From Collinsella sp. AF25-2LB (GTDB lineage: Bacteria > Actinomycetota > Coriobacteriia > Coriobacteriales > Coriobacteriaceae): a DNA stretch of 64,000 nucleotides. Location of the stretch: positions 62,001 to 126,000 of the forward strand of contig NZ_QRUF01000003.1 in NCBI RefSeq assembly GCF_003458415.1, written 5' to 3'. The translations under genes were made by a program, and so were the position numbers. Shown piece after piece: positions 21,901-29,079 of this stretch. The notes under the pieces were generated by a model. It worked only from the letters and a program-made list of their open reading frames with translations, was not told the DNA's origin and searched no databases. Numbering within the stretch: position 1 is the stretch's first letter; every line of letters starts with the position of its first letter.

Positions 21901-22350
21901 GTGGTCCCGGTCGAGAATCCGACTAAGAAGCAGCTCAAGGCCCTGGTCAAGCAGGCGAAGGAGACTGACACCAGGGGCAAGACGGCCGAGTCTGTCAAGG
22001 CCCTGACGGATGCCATTACCTACGCCGAGGACGTCTTGGGTGATGAGAATGCTTCCGACACCCAGATCCAGGCGGCCTATAGCCAGCTCAAGCTGGCCAT
22101 TGAGAGCCTCAAGGATGCCGATTCCGGCAACCAGGGCGGCTCGGGCAACCAGGGTTCCGGCAATGGCTCGAACGGCGGCAACCAGGCGGGCAAGCCCGCA
22201 GGCGACAAGGCCCAGGGCAGCAAGAAGAACGGTTCGGCGATTCCCAATACCGGAGACCAGACGGCGGCGACCGTCGCGACCGTCGGTGGTCTTGGCGCCA
22301 TCATCGCCGCGATCGGCGCTTTCTTCCATCGTCGCAGCAAGGCTAAGTAG
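15937..22350 (+). CDS. Cell-wall-anchored multidomain GH31 glycosidase, possible alpha-N-acetylgalactosaminidase
   Basis: The 2137-residue protein has a signal peptide (about residues 1-33) and a GH31 catalytic region (about 270-700). Asp480 in KTDVAWVG is the likely nucleophile and Asp531 in WTGDQ the likely acid/base. Then follow a fibronectin III-like domain (about 968-1048), an F5/8C (CBM32-like) domain (1062-1190), a dockerin-like DLNDNGVYD motif (near 1240), a cohesin-like domain (1268-1405) and a second F5/8C-like domain (1427-1578). After these come an Ig-like domain, three FIVAR-like helical repeats (1676-1743, 1917-1986, 1995-2060) and a third F5/8C domain (1750-1908). It ends with IPNTGD (2102-2107), a hydrophobic span and a basic tail, a sortase signal. 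The mucin-directed GalNAcase subgroup of GH31 has similar architecture, but that assignment is inferred. Confidence 0.9.
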   Translation: MRRNSIFTKRWVKGSAVLVATAATLVFANPQQAIATPLKGVDSATVSQSASNVVDIDFADGIKGRITFLEDGIFRYNVDPKGEFSEYATPRSKSHTAKIQAQPDTSDTYSKPSATVADKGDTIEITGGKATVILDKATGKMSIKSGDRVVVSESASLDLDKKGTVQTLAKEKSENFFGGGTQNGRFLHTNQTIAISNTNNWTDGGVASPNPFYWTSDGYGVLRNTFAEGSYDFGSTDSSTVTTLHSENEFDAYYFVATNEGASNVATEMLQDYYKVTGNPVLLPEYGFYLGHLNAYNRDGWSTTSGQKKWETKGSKSSSEKGDVKYESGMSTGYKLDGTLAAETLNGEGPTVDTENMKATDFDRQFSARQVIDDYEDSDMPLGWFLPNDGYGAGYGQNGYYKTGGVNSDGASSADRLNAVRANVDNLKKFTEYANSKGVSTGLWTQSNLEPDSNPETPWHLLRDFDAEVKTGGITTLKTDVAWVGSGYSFGLNGIKTAYDTVTTGANKRPNIITLDGWAGTQRFGGIWTGDQYGGNWEYIRFHIPTYIGQSLSGNPNIGSDMDGIFGGDPIISARDYQWKTFTPSMLDMDGWGTYRKSPMTHGDPYTGISRFYLKLKAQLMPYIYTSAASAANIDTGNGDAGLPMIRAMLLSDNSEYAASTSTQYQYMFGENFLVAPVYQDTQADENGNDIRNGIYLPNYGTDENPTIWIDYFSGKQYRGGQVLNNYEAPLWKLPLFVKANAIVPMYAENNNPEAVSDTNTKGTDRSQRIVEFFATEGDGTFTQYEDDGSSIENNTTEDDSYGTIDNISYGEHVSTVYRSKAAGGTATFTAEASQGGYNGYDSNRTTTFVANVSAKPMSVVAKNGGSALNVVEVDSQETFDTATPEAGQAVYFYSETPNLNHYGSDVDGTEAERGESFNNTKITTNPKVYVKFAKTDVAAAAQTLELGGFVNADATLTADRLNESLSAPTNLAAPEDVTTPTSIKLTWGKVDGATSYDLKVDGTVFAVGDAAEFTHTDLAYNSKHTYQIRSRNAEGYSAWSDVLEANSALDPWRNVPDAEQITWEGSLYGSHKAELAFDHEFQSGDGGFHSGGNDLGKALTVDYGRAYKLDKLEYYPRDDAGNGTVTKMRVETSLDGVHWTSQEVDWARSADCKTVAFDGTVAARYVRMTPLASVGNFFSASEIAIYKTDGTDGFAVGSNLNKATISDGDYSNMKNYLGLENREPDTPTFGSQIRDHFADLNDNGVYDVYDYSFTMAGLDGGTKQKGKVAGSLAVIPSKTEVEAGDEITVDVYAADAKNVNALGALVNFKSDQFEFVSESIAQDGSTAGMENLSREKVQFADRTQTINLAFANRGDGKLYNGTGAVASFKLKAKTAGKVELPSTSWLIGPACDALEFASDGTVTMPDVPQPTVAEYGQDAFNITMTNDELTTDDGTNVEKLIQQKSYNALFDNNEGDNGFEFLWNWSGNWDSEGKLPSYVKLPTTMTFAFKTPSKLDSVEVVNRNGGNGTVQKIKAVVTFEDGSTQEFAGGEYDSFLARYAFDLSAENKGKKATKVEVTPLEASGDQMLTLREVNFNYTQGVEAIEGVELGKNQTEFFEGDITPVDAKATPESAGYPYVTVESSDPSVVSVSAVQAGDSVSYYLRANKAGKAKITVASVLDPSKTASYEVEVKAGVDTSALVAALSKAAGYSESVYTKDSYAALTTAVEAAQKLLDSGQGSYSKKDVADATAKIEKAIDGLKMRPVDEKILINTPENRKNVKVAGFSSEADYEGSNAVNALDGDERTLWHSDWAHGTGMPQYLSVDLGRDYDLTDVTFLPRQDGGTNGDIFEAEILVSDTADGYEKGTAASMGTFAFDNDGRVLTDRGDWKQMSFGAARGRYVTVKVIHAGGGDVDAYCSMAELKFYGTAVPDPVAKDDLTAAIEKVDAELAAGDLKAGDYTEASWTALENALASARAILSDEDATQDEVDQALRALESARDALEKTPVVPVENPTKKQLKALVKQAKETDTRGKTAESVKALTDAITYAEDVLGDENASDTQIQAAYSQLKLAIESLKDADSGNQGGSGNQGSGNGSNGGNQAGKPAGDKAQGSKKNGSAIPNTGDQTAATVATVGGLGAIIAAIGAFFHRRSKAK

Positions 22351-22368
22351 CCCCAGCAACAGCTAAGC

Positions 22369-22412
22369 AAGCGTGCCCGCCGTCCCACCCAAGGACGGTG
22401 GGCACGCTTTTT
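22369..22412 (+). terminator. Terminator of the GH31 gene
   Basis: A 17-bp stem (22369-22385 with 22393-22409, one G-T pair) is followed by TTTT. It is a strong intrinsic terminator 19 bases after the stop. Confidence 0.9.
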
Positions 22413-22567
22413 GAATGTAGGCAGAAAGCTCCGACCCTTCGGCCTTAATCTCGCAAAGCGTTCCGTCTCCCGCCGAACACATCAGCATCGGCGGCTATAC
22501 TTGAATTATTTGCAGTTAAGGGTCGCGGATTGGCCGCGTCACCGCTCTCAACAGGAGGTCTTTGTTT

Positions 22568-23032
22568 ATGGCAGATCAAAAGCCGGTTGTCGGGATCATC
22601 ATGGGCTCCAAGTCCGATCTGGGTGTTATGGAAGGCTGCACCGCCGAGCTCGAGGCGCTCGGTGTGCCCTATGAGCTCGTCATTGCGAGCGCACACCGCA
22701 CACCGGCGAAGGTCCACGAGTGGGCTTCGACTGCTGCCGATCGCGGTATCAAAGTGATTATCGCCGCCGCCGGCAAGGCCGCTCACCTGGGTGGTGTCGT
22801 GGCCGCCTTTACGCCGCTGCCGGTTATCGGCGTACCTATGAAGACGAGTGACCTGGGCGGTATGGATTCGCTGCTGTCGATGGTGCAGATGCCTTCGGGC
22901 GTGCCCGTGGCCTGCGTTGCCATCAACGGTGCCAAGAACGCCGCCATCTATGCCACACAGATTCTGGGTGCTTGCGACCCCGAGTACCGCAAGGTTATCG
23001 AGAAGATGAAGCAGGAGATGGCTGACGCCTAA
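22568..23032 (+). CDS. purE: N5-carboxyaminoimidazole ribonucleotide mutase, class I PurE
   Basis: The 154-residue protein has the PurE signature GIIMGSKSDLGVM at the N-terminus, then SAHRTP (residues about 40-45) and AAGKAAHLGGVVAA. It rearranges N5-CAIR to CAIR in purine synthesis. ATG at 22568 is preferred over the TTG at 22562 because AGGAGG ends nine bases upstream. A -10-like TATACT lies at 22496. No purK is adjacent, so the N5-CAIR synthetase must be elsewhere or the CO2-using route applies. Confidence 0.95.
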   Translation: MADQKPVVGIIMGSKSDLGVMEGCTAELEALGVPYELVIASAHRTPAKVHEWASTAADRGIKVIIAAAGKAAHLGGVVAAFTPLPVIGVPMKTSDLGGMDSLLSMVQMPSGVPVACVAINGAKNAAIYATQILGACDPEYRKVIEKMKQEMADA

Positions 23033-23067
23033 GCGTTCCGCCGTTTCACCGCAGTATAAGGAGAGCC

Positions 23068-24072
23068 ATGTCCGATTATCAGGGAAAACGATTCAAGGCT
23101 TCTCAGATTCCCGATCCGTCGAAGCCGGGTGCTGCCCGTGCGGCACAGCAGGGTCGGACATCCTCTCCTCAGCAGCCGCGCGCGCCGCGTTCCGTAACGC
23201 CGACGTCCCATCGCCGCCAGGATACGCCGGCTGCGTATCGCCCTTCATCATATGGCACGGCAAAGAAGCAGGCTCAGACGACGAGGCAGCTGAGTGACGC
23301 GCCGTCCAACTATGCCGAGCAGCCGCGTAAGAAACGCCGATCCATCATTCCCATCTTGCTCATCATCGTGGGCATCGGCCTGATTGTCGCCGCCGCCGCT
23401 ATCTTTATTAATGCCCAGATTGGCTATAAGCAGGCGAGCGATTCGTATCAGAAAATCGAGAAGCAATATGTAAGCGATAAGGACGCCAGTGGCGTGCCGA
23501 TTATCGACTTTGATGCGCTTGCTCAGACGAACCCCGAGATTGTGGGTTGGATTTACGTGCCGGGAACCAACATCAACTATCCCGTGGTACAGACCAACAA
23601 CAACTCCAAATACCTCAACACGCTGTTTGACGGTACATCTAACGCGTCCGGTGCCATCTTCTTGGATAGTGATGACACCGCGCCGGGAATGGTCGACCAG
23701 CAGACCACGATTTACGGCCACCATATGAACGACGGATCGATGTTCAATGTGATTTCGGACACCACCGACCAGGCGACGTTCGATAGCATCGAGTTTGTGT
23801 ATTACATCACACGGGATGCTACGTATAAGCTGCGACCACTGGCGACCAAGGTGGTCGAGGACACGTATGCCAAGGCGCGCACGCCCAATTTTGAGGGCGA
23901 TGACGGACTGAAGAATTACCTGTCCGAGATGCTCGACGGTGCCTCTGCCGTGGCGAGCGATGCCACCGATCGTGCTGCTTCGGCAACCAAGGTTGTAACG
24001 CTTGTGACCTGCCGTTCACTGTCGCTGAGCAACACGCGCGCTGTCATGGTGCTCACGCCCGTTGATGAATAA
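23068..24072 (+). CDS. Class B-type sortase
   Basis: The 334-residue protein has a basic, Pro/Ser/Gln-rich cytoplasmic N-terminus of about 90 residues, one membrane span (about 91-116) and an extracellular sortase domain. The catalytic triad is visible: His218 in YGHHM, Cys315 in VTC and Arg324 in NTR. The pattern IYVPGTNINYPVVQ and FLDSDD matches SrtB-like enzymes. It would cleave a sorting signal and link proteins to the cell wall or to each other. Three proteins in this window end in xxTGD plus a membrane span and are possible substrates. It lies 35 bases after purE. Confidence 0.92.
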   Translation: MSDYQGKRFKASQIPDPSKPGAARAAQQGRTSSPQQPRAPRSVTPTSHRRQDTPAAYRPSSYGTAKKQAQTTRQLSDAPSNYAEQPRKKRRSIIPILLIIVGIGLIVAAAAIFINAQIGYKQASDSYQKIEKQYVSDKDASGVPIIDFDALAQTNPEIVGWIYVPGTNINYPVVQTNNNSKYLNTLFDGTSNASGAIFLDSDDTAPGMVDQQTTIYGHHMNDGSMFNVISDTTDQATFDSIEFVYYITRDATYKLRPLATKVVEDTYAKARTPNFEGDDGLKNYLSEMLDGASAVASDATDRAASATKVVTLVTCRSLSLSNTRAVMVLTPVDE

Positions 24073-24114
24073 ATTGCCCGAGAGTAGCTAATTTGGGACG
24101 GTAAGGGAGAAACG

Positions 24115-24531
24115 ATGCTTGAGAGTGGCAAATTGATGCCTTCGATTGATGCTTGGCTGCGCGAGGCCAAGGCCGATGCTTCGGCGGCAGGCTGCGGGAT
24201 GTATCTGACGCATAACGGTGTGGTGCGTGCGACGCCCAAGGCCGAGGTGCGCGGAGTCGAGACCGATGGCGTGGCACCAGGCCACAGGGTGGGCGGCATG
24301 GTCTTTGACTACGACGCCGAAAAGGTACGGTCTGCTATCGGGGCCACGCGCGCGATGCCGGGTATCGGCTATGTGCGCGTGTGGCTGGCAAGCGGCGAGC
24401 TTTCCGTAGGTGACGACATCATGCTCGTGCTTATCGGCGGGGACATTCGCCCACACGTGGTCGATGCACTGCAGGCGCTCGTTGGCACCATCAAGAACGA
24501 ATGCGTGAGTGAGGTCGAGCGCGAGGCATAG
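24115..24531 (+). CDS. MoaE-like molybdopterin synthase large subunit
   Basis: The 138-residue protein resembles MoaE: HNGVVRATP at residues 38-46 matches the conserved N-terminal strand. A basic/acidic DYDAEKV segment and VLIGGDIRPHVVDALQALVGTIKNECVS (split family motif near 104-131) follow. MoaE with MoaD converts precursor Z to molybdopterin. No moaD or other cofactor genes are adjacent, and the usual catalytic KKE-type end is not clear, so a divergent function is possible. AAGGGAG precedes the ATG. A bidirectional terminator follows. Confidence 0.7.
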   Translation: MLESGKLMPSIDAWLREAKADASAAGCGMYLTHNGVVRATPKAEVRGVETDGVAPGHRVGGMVFDYDAEKVRSAIGATRAMPGIGYVRVWLASGELSVGDDIMLVLIGGDIRPHVVDALQALVGTIKNECVSEVEREA

Positions 24532-24560
24532 AGGATTGCGTCGATAGAAGGATCGTTTAT

Positions 24561-24600
24561 AAAAATGCCCACCGGTACGTGTGATACCGGCGGGCATTTT
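24561..24600. terminator. Bidirectional terminator
   Basis: The stem AAAATGCCCACCGGTA / TACCGGCGGGCATTTT (one A-C mismatch) sits between the MoaE-like gene and the converging membrane-protein gene. A/T runs on both sides let it end transcripts from both strands. Confidence 0.88.
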
Positions 24601-24621
24601 GCGTTTTGGGCGCGGTGAGCG

Positions 24622-25851
24622 CTATACGCGTGTCGCATCCTTGGGGCTCATGGTCATGCTCTGGAAGCGGTTTTCCATGTACTCGTTATCGAAGTGCTCT
24701 CCGTAGAACTGTGCGACGGGAATGTCCGGCTCCGTGCCGTTAACGCGCTGGTACCAGTAGTCGAGCGACTGCAGCGTCATGACGCCGTCGACCAGCATGA
24801 TAACGGTAAAGATGACGGTGGCCGAGTAGCGGCTCTTCCAGGGGATCTTGTTGATAAGCTTAAGCAGCCTCGGCAGCAGCAGCTTGATCCAGATGAGGCC
24901 GCCCAGGCCCCACAGGCAGGCGAAGCCCGTGCAGGTGCGTCCGCCCGTGAGGACCACGAGCGGATCGGGCAAACCGAACAGCGTTATGTGCGAGTAGCTC
25001 CACGAGACCACGCCAAACGCGGTCTGCATAGACCAGCCCACGAACACCTCAAAGCTGGCGCCGAGCAGGGCGCTCACCAGGAAAATGATGATGGGGTTCT
25101 TTTTGTAGAAGCGGTTAAGCACCATGGTAATGAGCACGGCGCCAAATCCGTAGATGGGACTGAAGGGACCAAACAGCATGCCGGCGCGGTTCTGGTAGAC
25201 GCCCGGGTCGTCGACCGTCATGTGCCAGATGTCCTCGGCGATCAGGCCGAGCACGCAGCAGACAAAGAATACCCAGAACAGGTTGAAGTAGTTGAGCTTG
25301 ATGTAGCCTTCGCCGGTTTCATCGCGCCCGAGCATGCCCTCGGCGGCGGCGTCGCGGTCGAGCATCTCCTGCAGGCGGCGCTGCAGTTCGCGCTCCTGAC
25401 GAAGCGTGGGGTCGACGGTTGCCGAAAGTGCGACGAGGATGCCGAGCTGGATCGCGGGACGCAGCAGGAAGGGCCCGATGCCCTGGAGCATCACGTCGAC
25501 CAAAAGCTCGACGACGGTGAATGCAATAAGGATGTAGGACAGGCGGGCGGCGTTGCGGCGCTGGTTTTTGATAAGGTCCAGGCCAAAGATGATTAGGATG
25601 ACGGCGCTTGCCGCAGAGAGCATGATGCCGGCGACGATAAGGCCGACTGCGACGAGCGTGTTGTCGCCGAGCTTTTCGGTGGCGTTGCCGTTAACAAGTG
25701 CCGTGATGACCTGCCACATAAAGGCAGCGACCGACGGGAGCGTGCCCACGCCGGAAAGGATGCACAGGACGGCGTACACCTTAATGATGAGGGGAATCTT
25801 CTTGACCTCCGTGGCGCTGGGGACGCTGGGGTCGAGTTCGTTTCGATCCAT
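24622..25851 (-). CDS. Multi-span membrane protein with PF06541-type (ABC transporter CmpB-like) domain
   Basis: The 409-residue protein has several N-terminal hydrophobic segments, a charged middle (RQERELQRRLQEMLDRDAA) and a C-terminal part. That part shows NLFWVFFVCCVLGLIAE, GMLFGPFSPIYGFGAVL and ASFEVFVGWSMQ, hallmarks of the family annotated as putative ABC-transporter type IV. Despite the name, no ATPase is nearby and the biochemical role is unknown. It is transcribed towards the MoaE-like gene and divergently from purF. Confidence 0.78.
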   Translation of the reverse strand: MDRNELDPSVPSATEVKKIPLIIKVYAVLCILSGVGTLPSVAAFMWQVITALVNGNATEKLGDNTLVAVGLIVAGIMLSAASAVILIIFGLDLIKNQRRNAARLSYILIAFTVVELLVDVMLQGIGPFLLRPAIQLGILVALSATVDPTLRQERELQRRLQEMLDRDAAAEGMLGRDETGEGYIKLNYFNLFWVFFVCCVLGLIAEDIWHMTVDDPGVYQNRAGMLFGPFSPIYGFGAVLITMVLNRFYKKNPIIIFLVSALLGASFEVFVGWSMQTAFGVVSWSYSHITLFGLPDPLVVLTGGRTCTGFACLWGLGGLIWIKLLLPRLLKLINKIPWKSRYSATVIFTVIMLVDGVMTLQSLDYWYQRVNGTEPDIPVAQFYGEHFDNEYMENRFQSMTMSPKDATRV

Positions 25852-26147
25852 ACAGAACCTTTCTCGCTTTGTTGTAGGTTATAAGGATACGCCGCCGACC
25901 TGCCAAAAGACAGGACGAACGTCCCAATTGCAACAATGTAAGCCCTAACGGCGGGCGAGACGCGCCGCAACGGAAGCGTGCGGGATCGTCGGTCCCGAGG
26001 CGATTGCCCAATAAAATGTTTGGCTGCAAAACGGATTATAAGCTCGGTGGGCTTTTAAAAAGCGCTGCTCATGCGCTGAGGAGCACGTCGCGCCGTGCGT
26101 ATAATAAGGCGGGTAACGCCAAAAAAACGAGGCTCTGAGGGGATACC
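25852..26147. promoter_or_regulatory. Divergent promoter region upstream of purF
   Basis: This stretch of about 296 bases holds a TATAAT hexamer at 26100-26105 about 43 bases before the purF start. There is no good -35 box at the usual distance. A small hairpin (CGGGA/TCCCG near 25980) is visible. No purine riboswitch core was found. Probably promoters for purF and the divergent membrane protein. Confidence 0.4.
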
Positions 26148-27818
26148 ATGTCTCAAGAAACCATCCGCGCGGCCGAGCGTGCCGCGGGACAGGTGAACAC
26201 CATGTCGACGTATGATCCGGACTCCGACCAGCTGCATGAGGAATGTGGCATTTTCGGCGTATGGGCGCCCGATCGCGACGTGGCTCGACTGACGTACTTT
26301 GGCCTGCGTGCACTGCAGCACCGTGGCCAGGAATCGGCGGGAATCGCCGTGGGTGACGGCGGCACGGTTATGGTCCGCAAGGATCTGGGCCTGCTCGACC
26401 GCGTGTTCTCCAATGCCGACCTGTCGACGCTCTCCGGCCAGCTGGCCGTGGGTCATGTGCGCTACGGCACCGCCGGCGCCAAGAGCTGGGAAGCCTCTCA
26501 GCCGCACCTCTCTACCATCAACAGCGTCATTATCGCGCTTGCTCACAACGGCACCCTCGTCAACACCGACGAGCTGCGCCGCCAGCTGATCGAGCTGGGC
26601 GTGCCATTCCTCTCCAATTCGGATTCCGAGGTCGCGACCAAACTCATCGGCTACTTTACCCAGCGTACGGGCCATCTGCGCGAGGGCATTCGCAAGACCA
26701 TGGAGCTCGTGCGCGGCGGCTACGCCATGACGCTCATCAACGAGCAAGCGCTCTATGCATTCCGCGATCCGCACGGCATTCGCCCGCTCGTGCTGGGCAA
26801 GCTGGTGGACGAGGGTCTTGATCAGGCCGACGCCGCAGCCGTTTCGCAGCTGCCGTCGCAGGACGGCGCCGCGACGGTCGACTCCGCCGTCCGTGTCACG
26901 CGCGCCGGCGGCTGGGTCGTTGCTTCCGAGACCTGCGCACTCGACATCGTGGGTGCCGAGTACGTCCGTGACGTCCGTCCCGGCGAGATCTTGCGCATCA
27001 GCGCCGAGGGTCTGGTATCCGAGCAGGGCGTGCCTGCAGCCGAAGAGCCCGCCAACTGCATCTTTGAGCAGGTCTACTTTGCCCGCCCCGACTCCATCAT
27101 GAACGGCAAGAGCGTCTATGCCTGCCGTTACGACATGGGTCGTCAGCTGGCACATGAGGAGCCTGTCGAGGCCGACCTGGTCATCGGCGTGCCCGACTCC
27201 GGCCTGCCGCCTGCGGAGGGGTATTCGCACGAGAGCGGTATTCCCTTTGGCGAGGGCCTTATCAAGAACCGCTACGTGGGCCGTACGTTTATCGAGCCTA
27301 CGCAGGAGTTGCGCGCCATGGGCGTGCGTATGAAACTCAACCCGCTGCGCGACAACATCGAGGGCAAGCGCCTGGTCGTCATCGACGACTCCATCGTGCG
27401 CGGCACCACCATGGTGCAGCTCGTCAAGATGCTGCGCAACGCCGGCGCCAAGGAGATTCATATCCGCATCAACTCGCCCGAGGTCATCTGGCCGTGCTTC
27501 TACGGTATCGATACCGACGTGCAGTCGCAGCTTATCAGCGCCAACAAGACGGTCGACGAGATTTGCGAGTATATCGGCGCCGATTCGCTGGCCTTCCTTT
27601 CGGTCGAGGGCCTGCTTAAGGTCATGCCCAAGGGCGGTTACTGCGATGCGTGCTTTACCGGCCGCTACCCCGTGGCGATTCCCGAGAGCTTTGGCCGCGA
27701 CAAGTTTATGGAGGGCTTTAAGCCCCGCAACCTGGACAAGCCGCTGCACTTTGACGACGACGCCGTGATCGAGAAATACGACGACCGCAGCTGGGAAGAG
27801 GAGCACGGCGAGGCATAA
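26148..27818 (+). CDS. purF: Amidophosphoribosyltransferase
   Basis: PurF makes phosphoribosylamine from PRPP and glutamine, the committing step of purine synthesis. The 556-residue protein has a 32-residue leader before Cys33 in ECGIFGVW; in the family this Cys becomes the N-terminal nucleophile after propeptide removal. The glutaminase domain continues with ALQHRGQESAGIA. The PRTase domain carries LVVIDDSIVRGTT. The C-terminal cysteines (CDACFTG) fit the Fe-S cluster type. GAGGGG precedes the ATG. The stop codon is the first triplet of a repeat also found after pth. Confidence 0.96.
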   Translation: MSQETIRAAERAAGQVNTMSTYDPDSDQLHEECGIFGVWAPDRDVARLTYFGLRALQHRGQESAGIAVGDGGTVMVRKDLGLLDRVFSNADLSTLSGQLAVGHVRYGTAGAKSWEASQPHLSTINSVIIALAHNGTLVNTDELRRQLIELGVPFLSNSDSEVATKLIGYFTQRTGHLREGIRKTMELVRGGYAMTLINEQALYAFRDPHGIRPLVLGKLVDEGLDQADAAAVSQLPSQDGAATVDSAVRVTRAGGWVVASETCALDIVGAEYVRDVRPGEILRISAEGLVSEQGVPAAEEPANCIFEQVYFARPDSIMNGKSVYACRYDMGRQLAHEEPVEADLVIGVPDSGLPPAEGYSHESGIPFGEGLIKNRYVGRTFIEPTQELRAMGVRMKLNPLRDNIEGKRLVVIDDSIVRGTTMVQLVKMLRNAGAKEIHIRINSPEVIWPCFYGIDTDVQSQLISANKTVDEICEYIGADSLAFLSVEGLLKVMPKGGYCDACFTGRYPVAIPESFGRDKFMEGFKPRNLDKPLHFDDDAVIEKYDDRSWEEEHGEA

Positions 27819-27865
27819 AACCTGCCATATGGGGACAGGTTTATTTTGGTAGGTTTTACCTGCTG
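27816..27865 (+). repeat. Stop-codon-overlapping repeat, copy 1 (after purF)
   Basis: A unit of about 50 nt begins at the TAA stop of purF: TAAAACCT, GGGGACAGGTTTATTTTGG, then AGGTTTTACCTGC. On the minus strand at 51816-51865 the same unit begins at the TAA of pth, differing at only a few places. It can form the stem AAACCTG/CAGGTTT followed by ATTTT, so terminator or mRNA-end stabiliser is likely. Confidence 0.75.
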
Positions 27866-27975
27866 TTTTGTTGATATGACGGCGCGTGCTGTTATGGCGC
27901 GCGCCGAAATGAACGCAACTATGAGCACCGTTTGGCGCCCGTGCGGCGCCACGGTAGTGGGAGAGGAAGGCTCAG

Positions 27976-29079
27976 ATGGGCGACAGCAAGCATGTGACGT
28001 ACGAGGACGCCGGCGTCGATACCGCCGAGGGCGGCCGCGCCGTCGACGCGATTAAGCAGATGGTCAAGGACACTAACCGTTCCGAGGTTATCGGTGGCAT
28101 CGGCGGCTTTGGCGGCCTGTTCTCGGCCGCCGCGCTCAAGGATATGGAAGACCCGATCCTGATTAGCGGTACCGACGGCGTGGGCACCAAGCTCGTGCTC
28201 GCCCAGATCATGGACCGTCACGAGACGGTTGGCCAGGACCTGGTCGCTATGTGCGTCAACGATATTCTGGCTTCGGGCGCCGAGCCGCTGTTCTTCCTGG
28301 ACTACGTTGCCATCGGTCACATCGAGGCCGAGCACATGGCAAAGATTATCAAGGGTGTGGCCGACGGCTGCAAGCTCGCGGGCTGCGCGCTCGTGGGCGG
28401 CGAGATGGCCGAGCACCCCGGCGTCATGGCTCCCGCCGACTACGACCTCGCCGGCTTTACCGTGGGTGTTGTCGATCGTCCCAAGATGCTTGACCCCGCG
28501 AACGTTCGCCCCGGCGATGTGATCCTGGGTCTGCCTTCCACCGGCGTGCACTCCAACGGCTACTCACTCGTGCGTAAGGTCATCGGTGTCGACGGCATCA
28601 AGCCGGGCACGCCCGAGGCCGCCGCTAAGGCCGAGGAACTGAGCCGTCCGCTCGAGGAGCTCGGCGGCGCTTCGCTGGCCGACGCTCTGCTGGCTCCCAC
28701 GCGCATTTATGTGAAGCCGATTCTGGAGCTGCTCCGCGGTGGCGCCAACGTTCATGCCATTGCCCACATCACCGGTGGCGGTATTACCGAAAACCTCAAC
28801 CGCGCGCTTGCCGACGACGTCGACGCTGTGGTCACCCGCAACGGCGCCGAGATGGGCTGGGATGTTCCGCCCGTCATCACCTACGTGTCGCGTCAGGCCG
28901 AGCTCGCGCCCAACGAGGCATGCAAGACCTTCAACATGGGCGTTGGCCTGTGCCTGATCGCCGCTCCCGAGGACGAAGCCGCGGTTACCGAGGCCCTGGT
29001 CGCGCTGGGCGAGAAGCCGTTCCGCGTGGGTGAGTGCGTCGAGGGTTCCGGTAAGGTCGTGTACTCCGATGAGCGCTAA
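27976..29079 (+). CDS. purM: Phosphoribosylformylglycinamidine cyclo-ligase (AIR synthetase)
   Basis: The 367-residue protein has the PurM hallmarks: ISGTDGVGTKL near residue 57, VNDILASGAEPLFFLDY near 95 and GGGITENL near 264. It closes the imidazole ring of FGAM using ATP. GAGGAAGG precedes the ATG. purN starts inside the last codons of this gene. The 157 bases from purF hold the stop-overlapping repeat and GC-rich hairpins, so transcription from purF may be only partial. Confidence 0.96.
   Translation: MGDSKHVTYEDAGVDTAEGGRAVDAIKQMVKDTNRSEVIGGIGGFGGLFSAAALKDMEDPILISGTDGVGTKLVLAQIMDRHETVGQDLVAMCVNDILASGAEPLFFLDYVAIGHIEAEHMAKIIKGVADGCKLAGCALVGGEMAEHPGVMAPADYDLAGFTVGVVDRPKMLDPANVRPGDVILGLPSTGVHSNGYSLVRKVIGVDGIKPGTPEAAAKAEELSRPLEELGGASLADALLAPTRIYVKPILELLRGGANVHAIAHITGGGITENLNRALADDVDAVVTRNGAEMGWDVPPVITYVSRQAELAPNEACKTFNMGVGLCLIAAPEDEAAVTEALVALGEKPFRVGECVEGSGKVVYSDER

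Noticed and set aside
20704..22359. 551-residue minus-strand ORF over the GH31 C-terminal part
   Set aside because: Antisense shadow of the FIVAR and F5/8C domains.
26000..26147. Purine riboswitch before purF
   Set aside because: No conserved purine-riboswitch junction or loop sequences were found.
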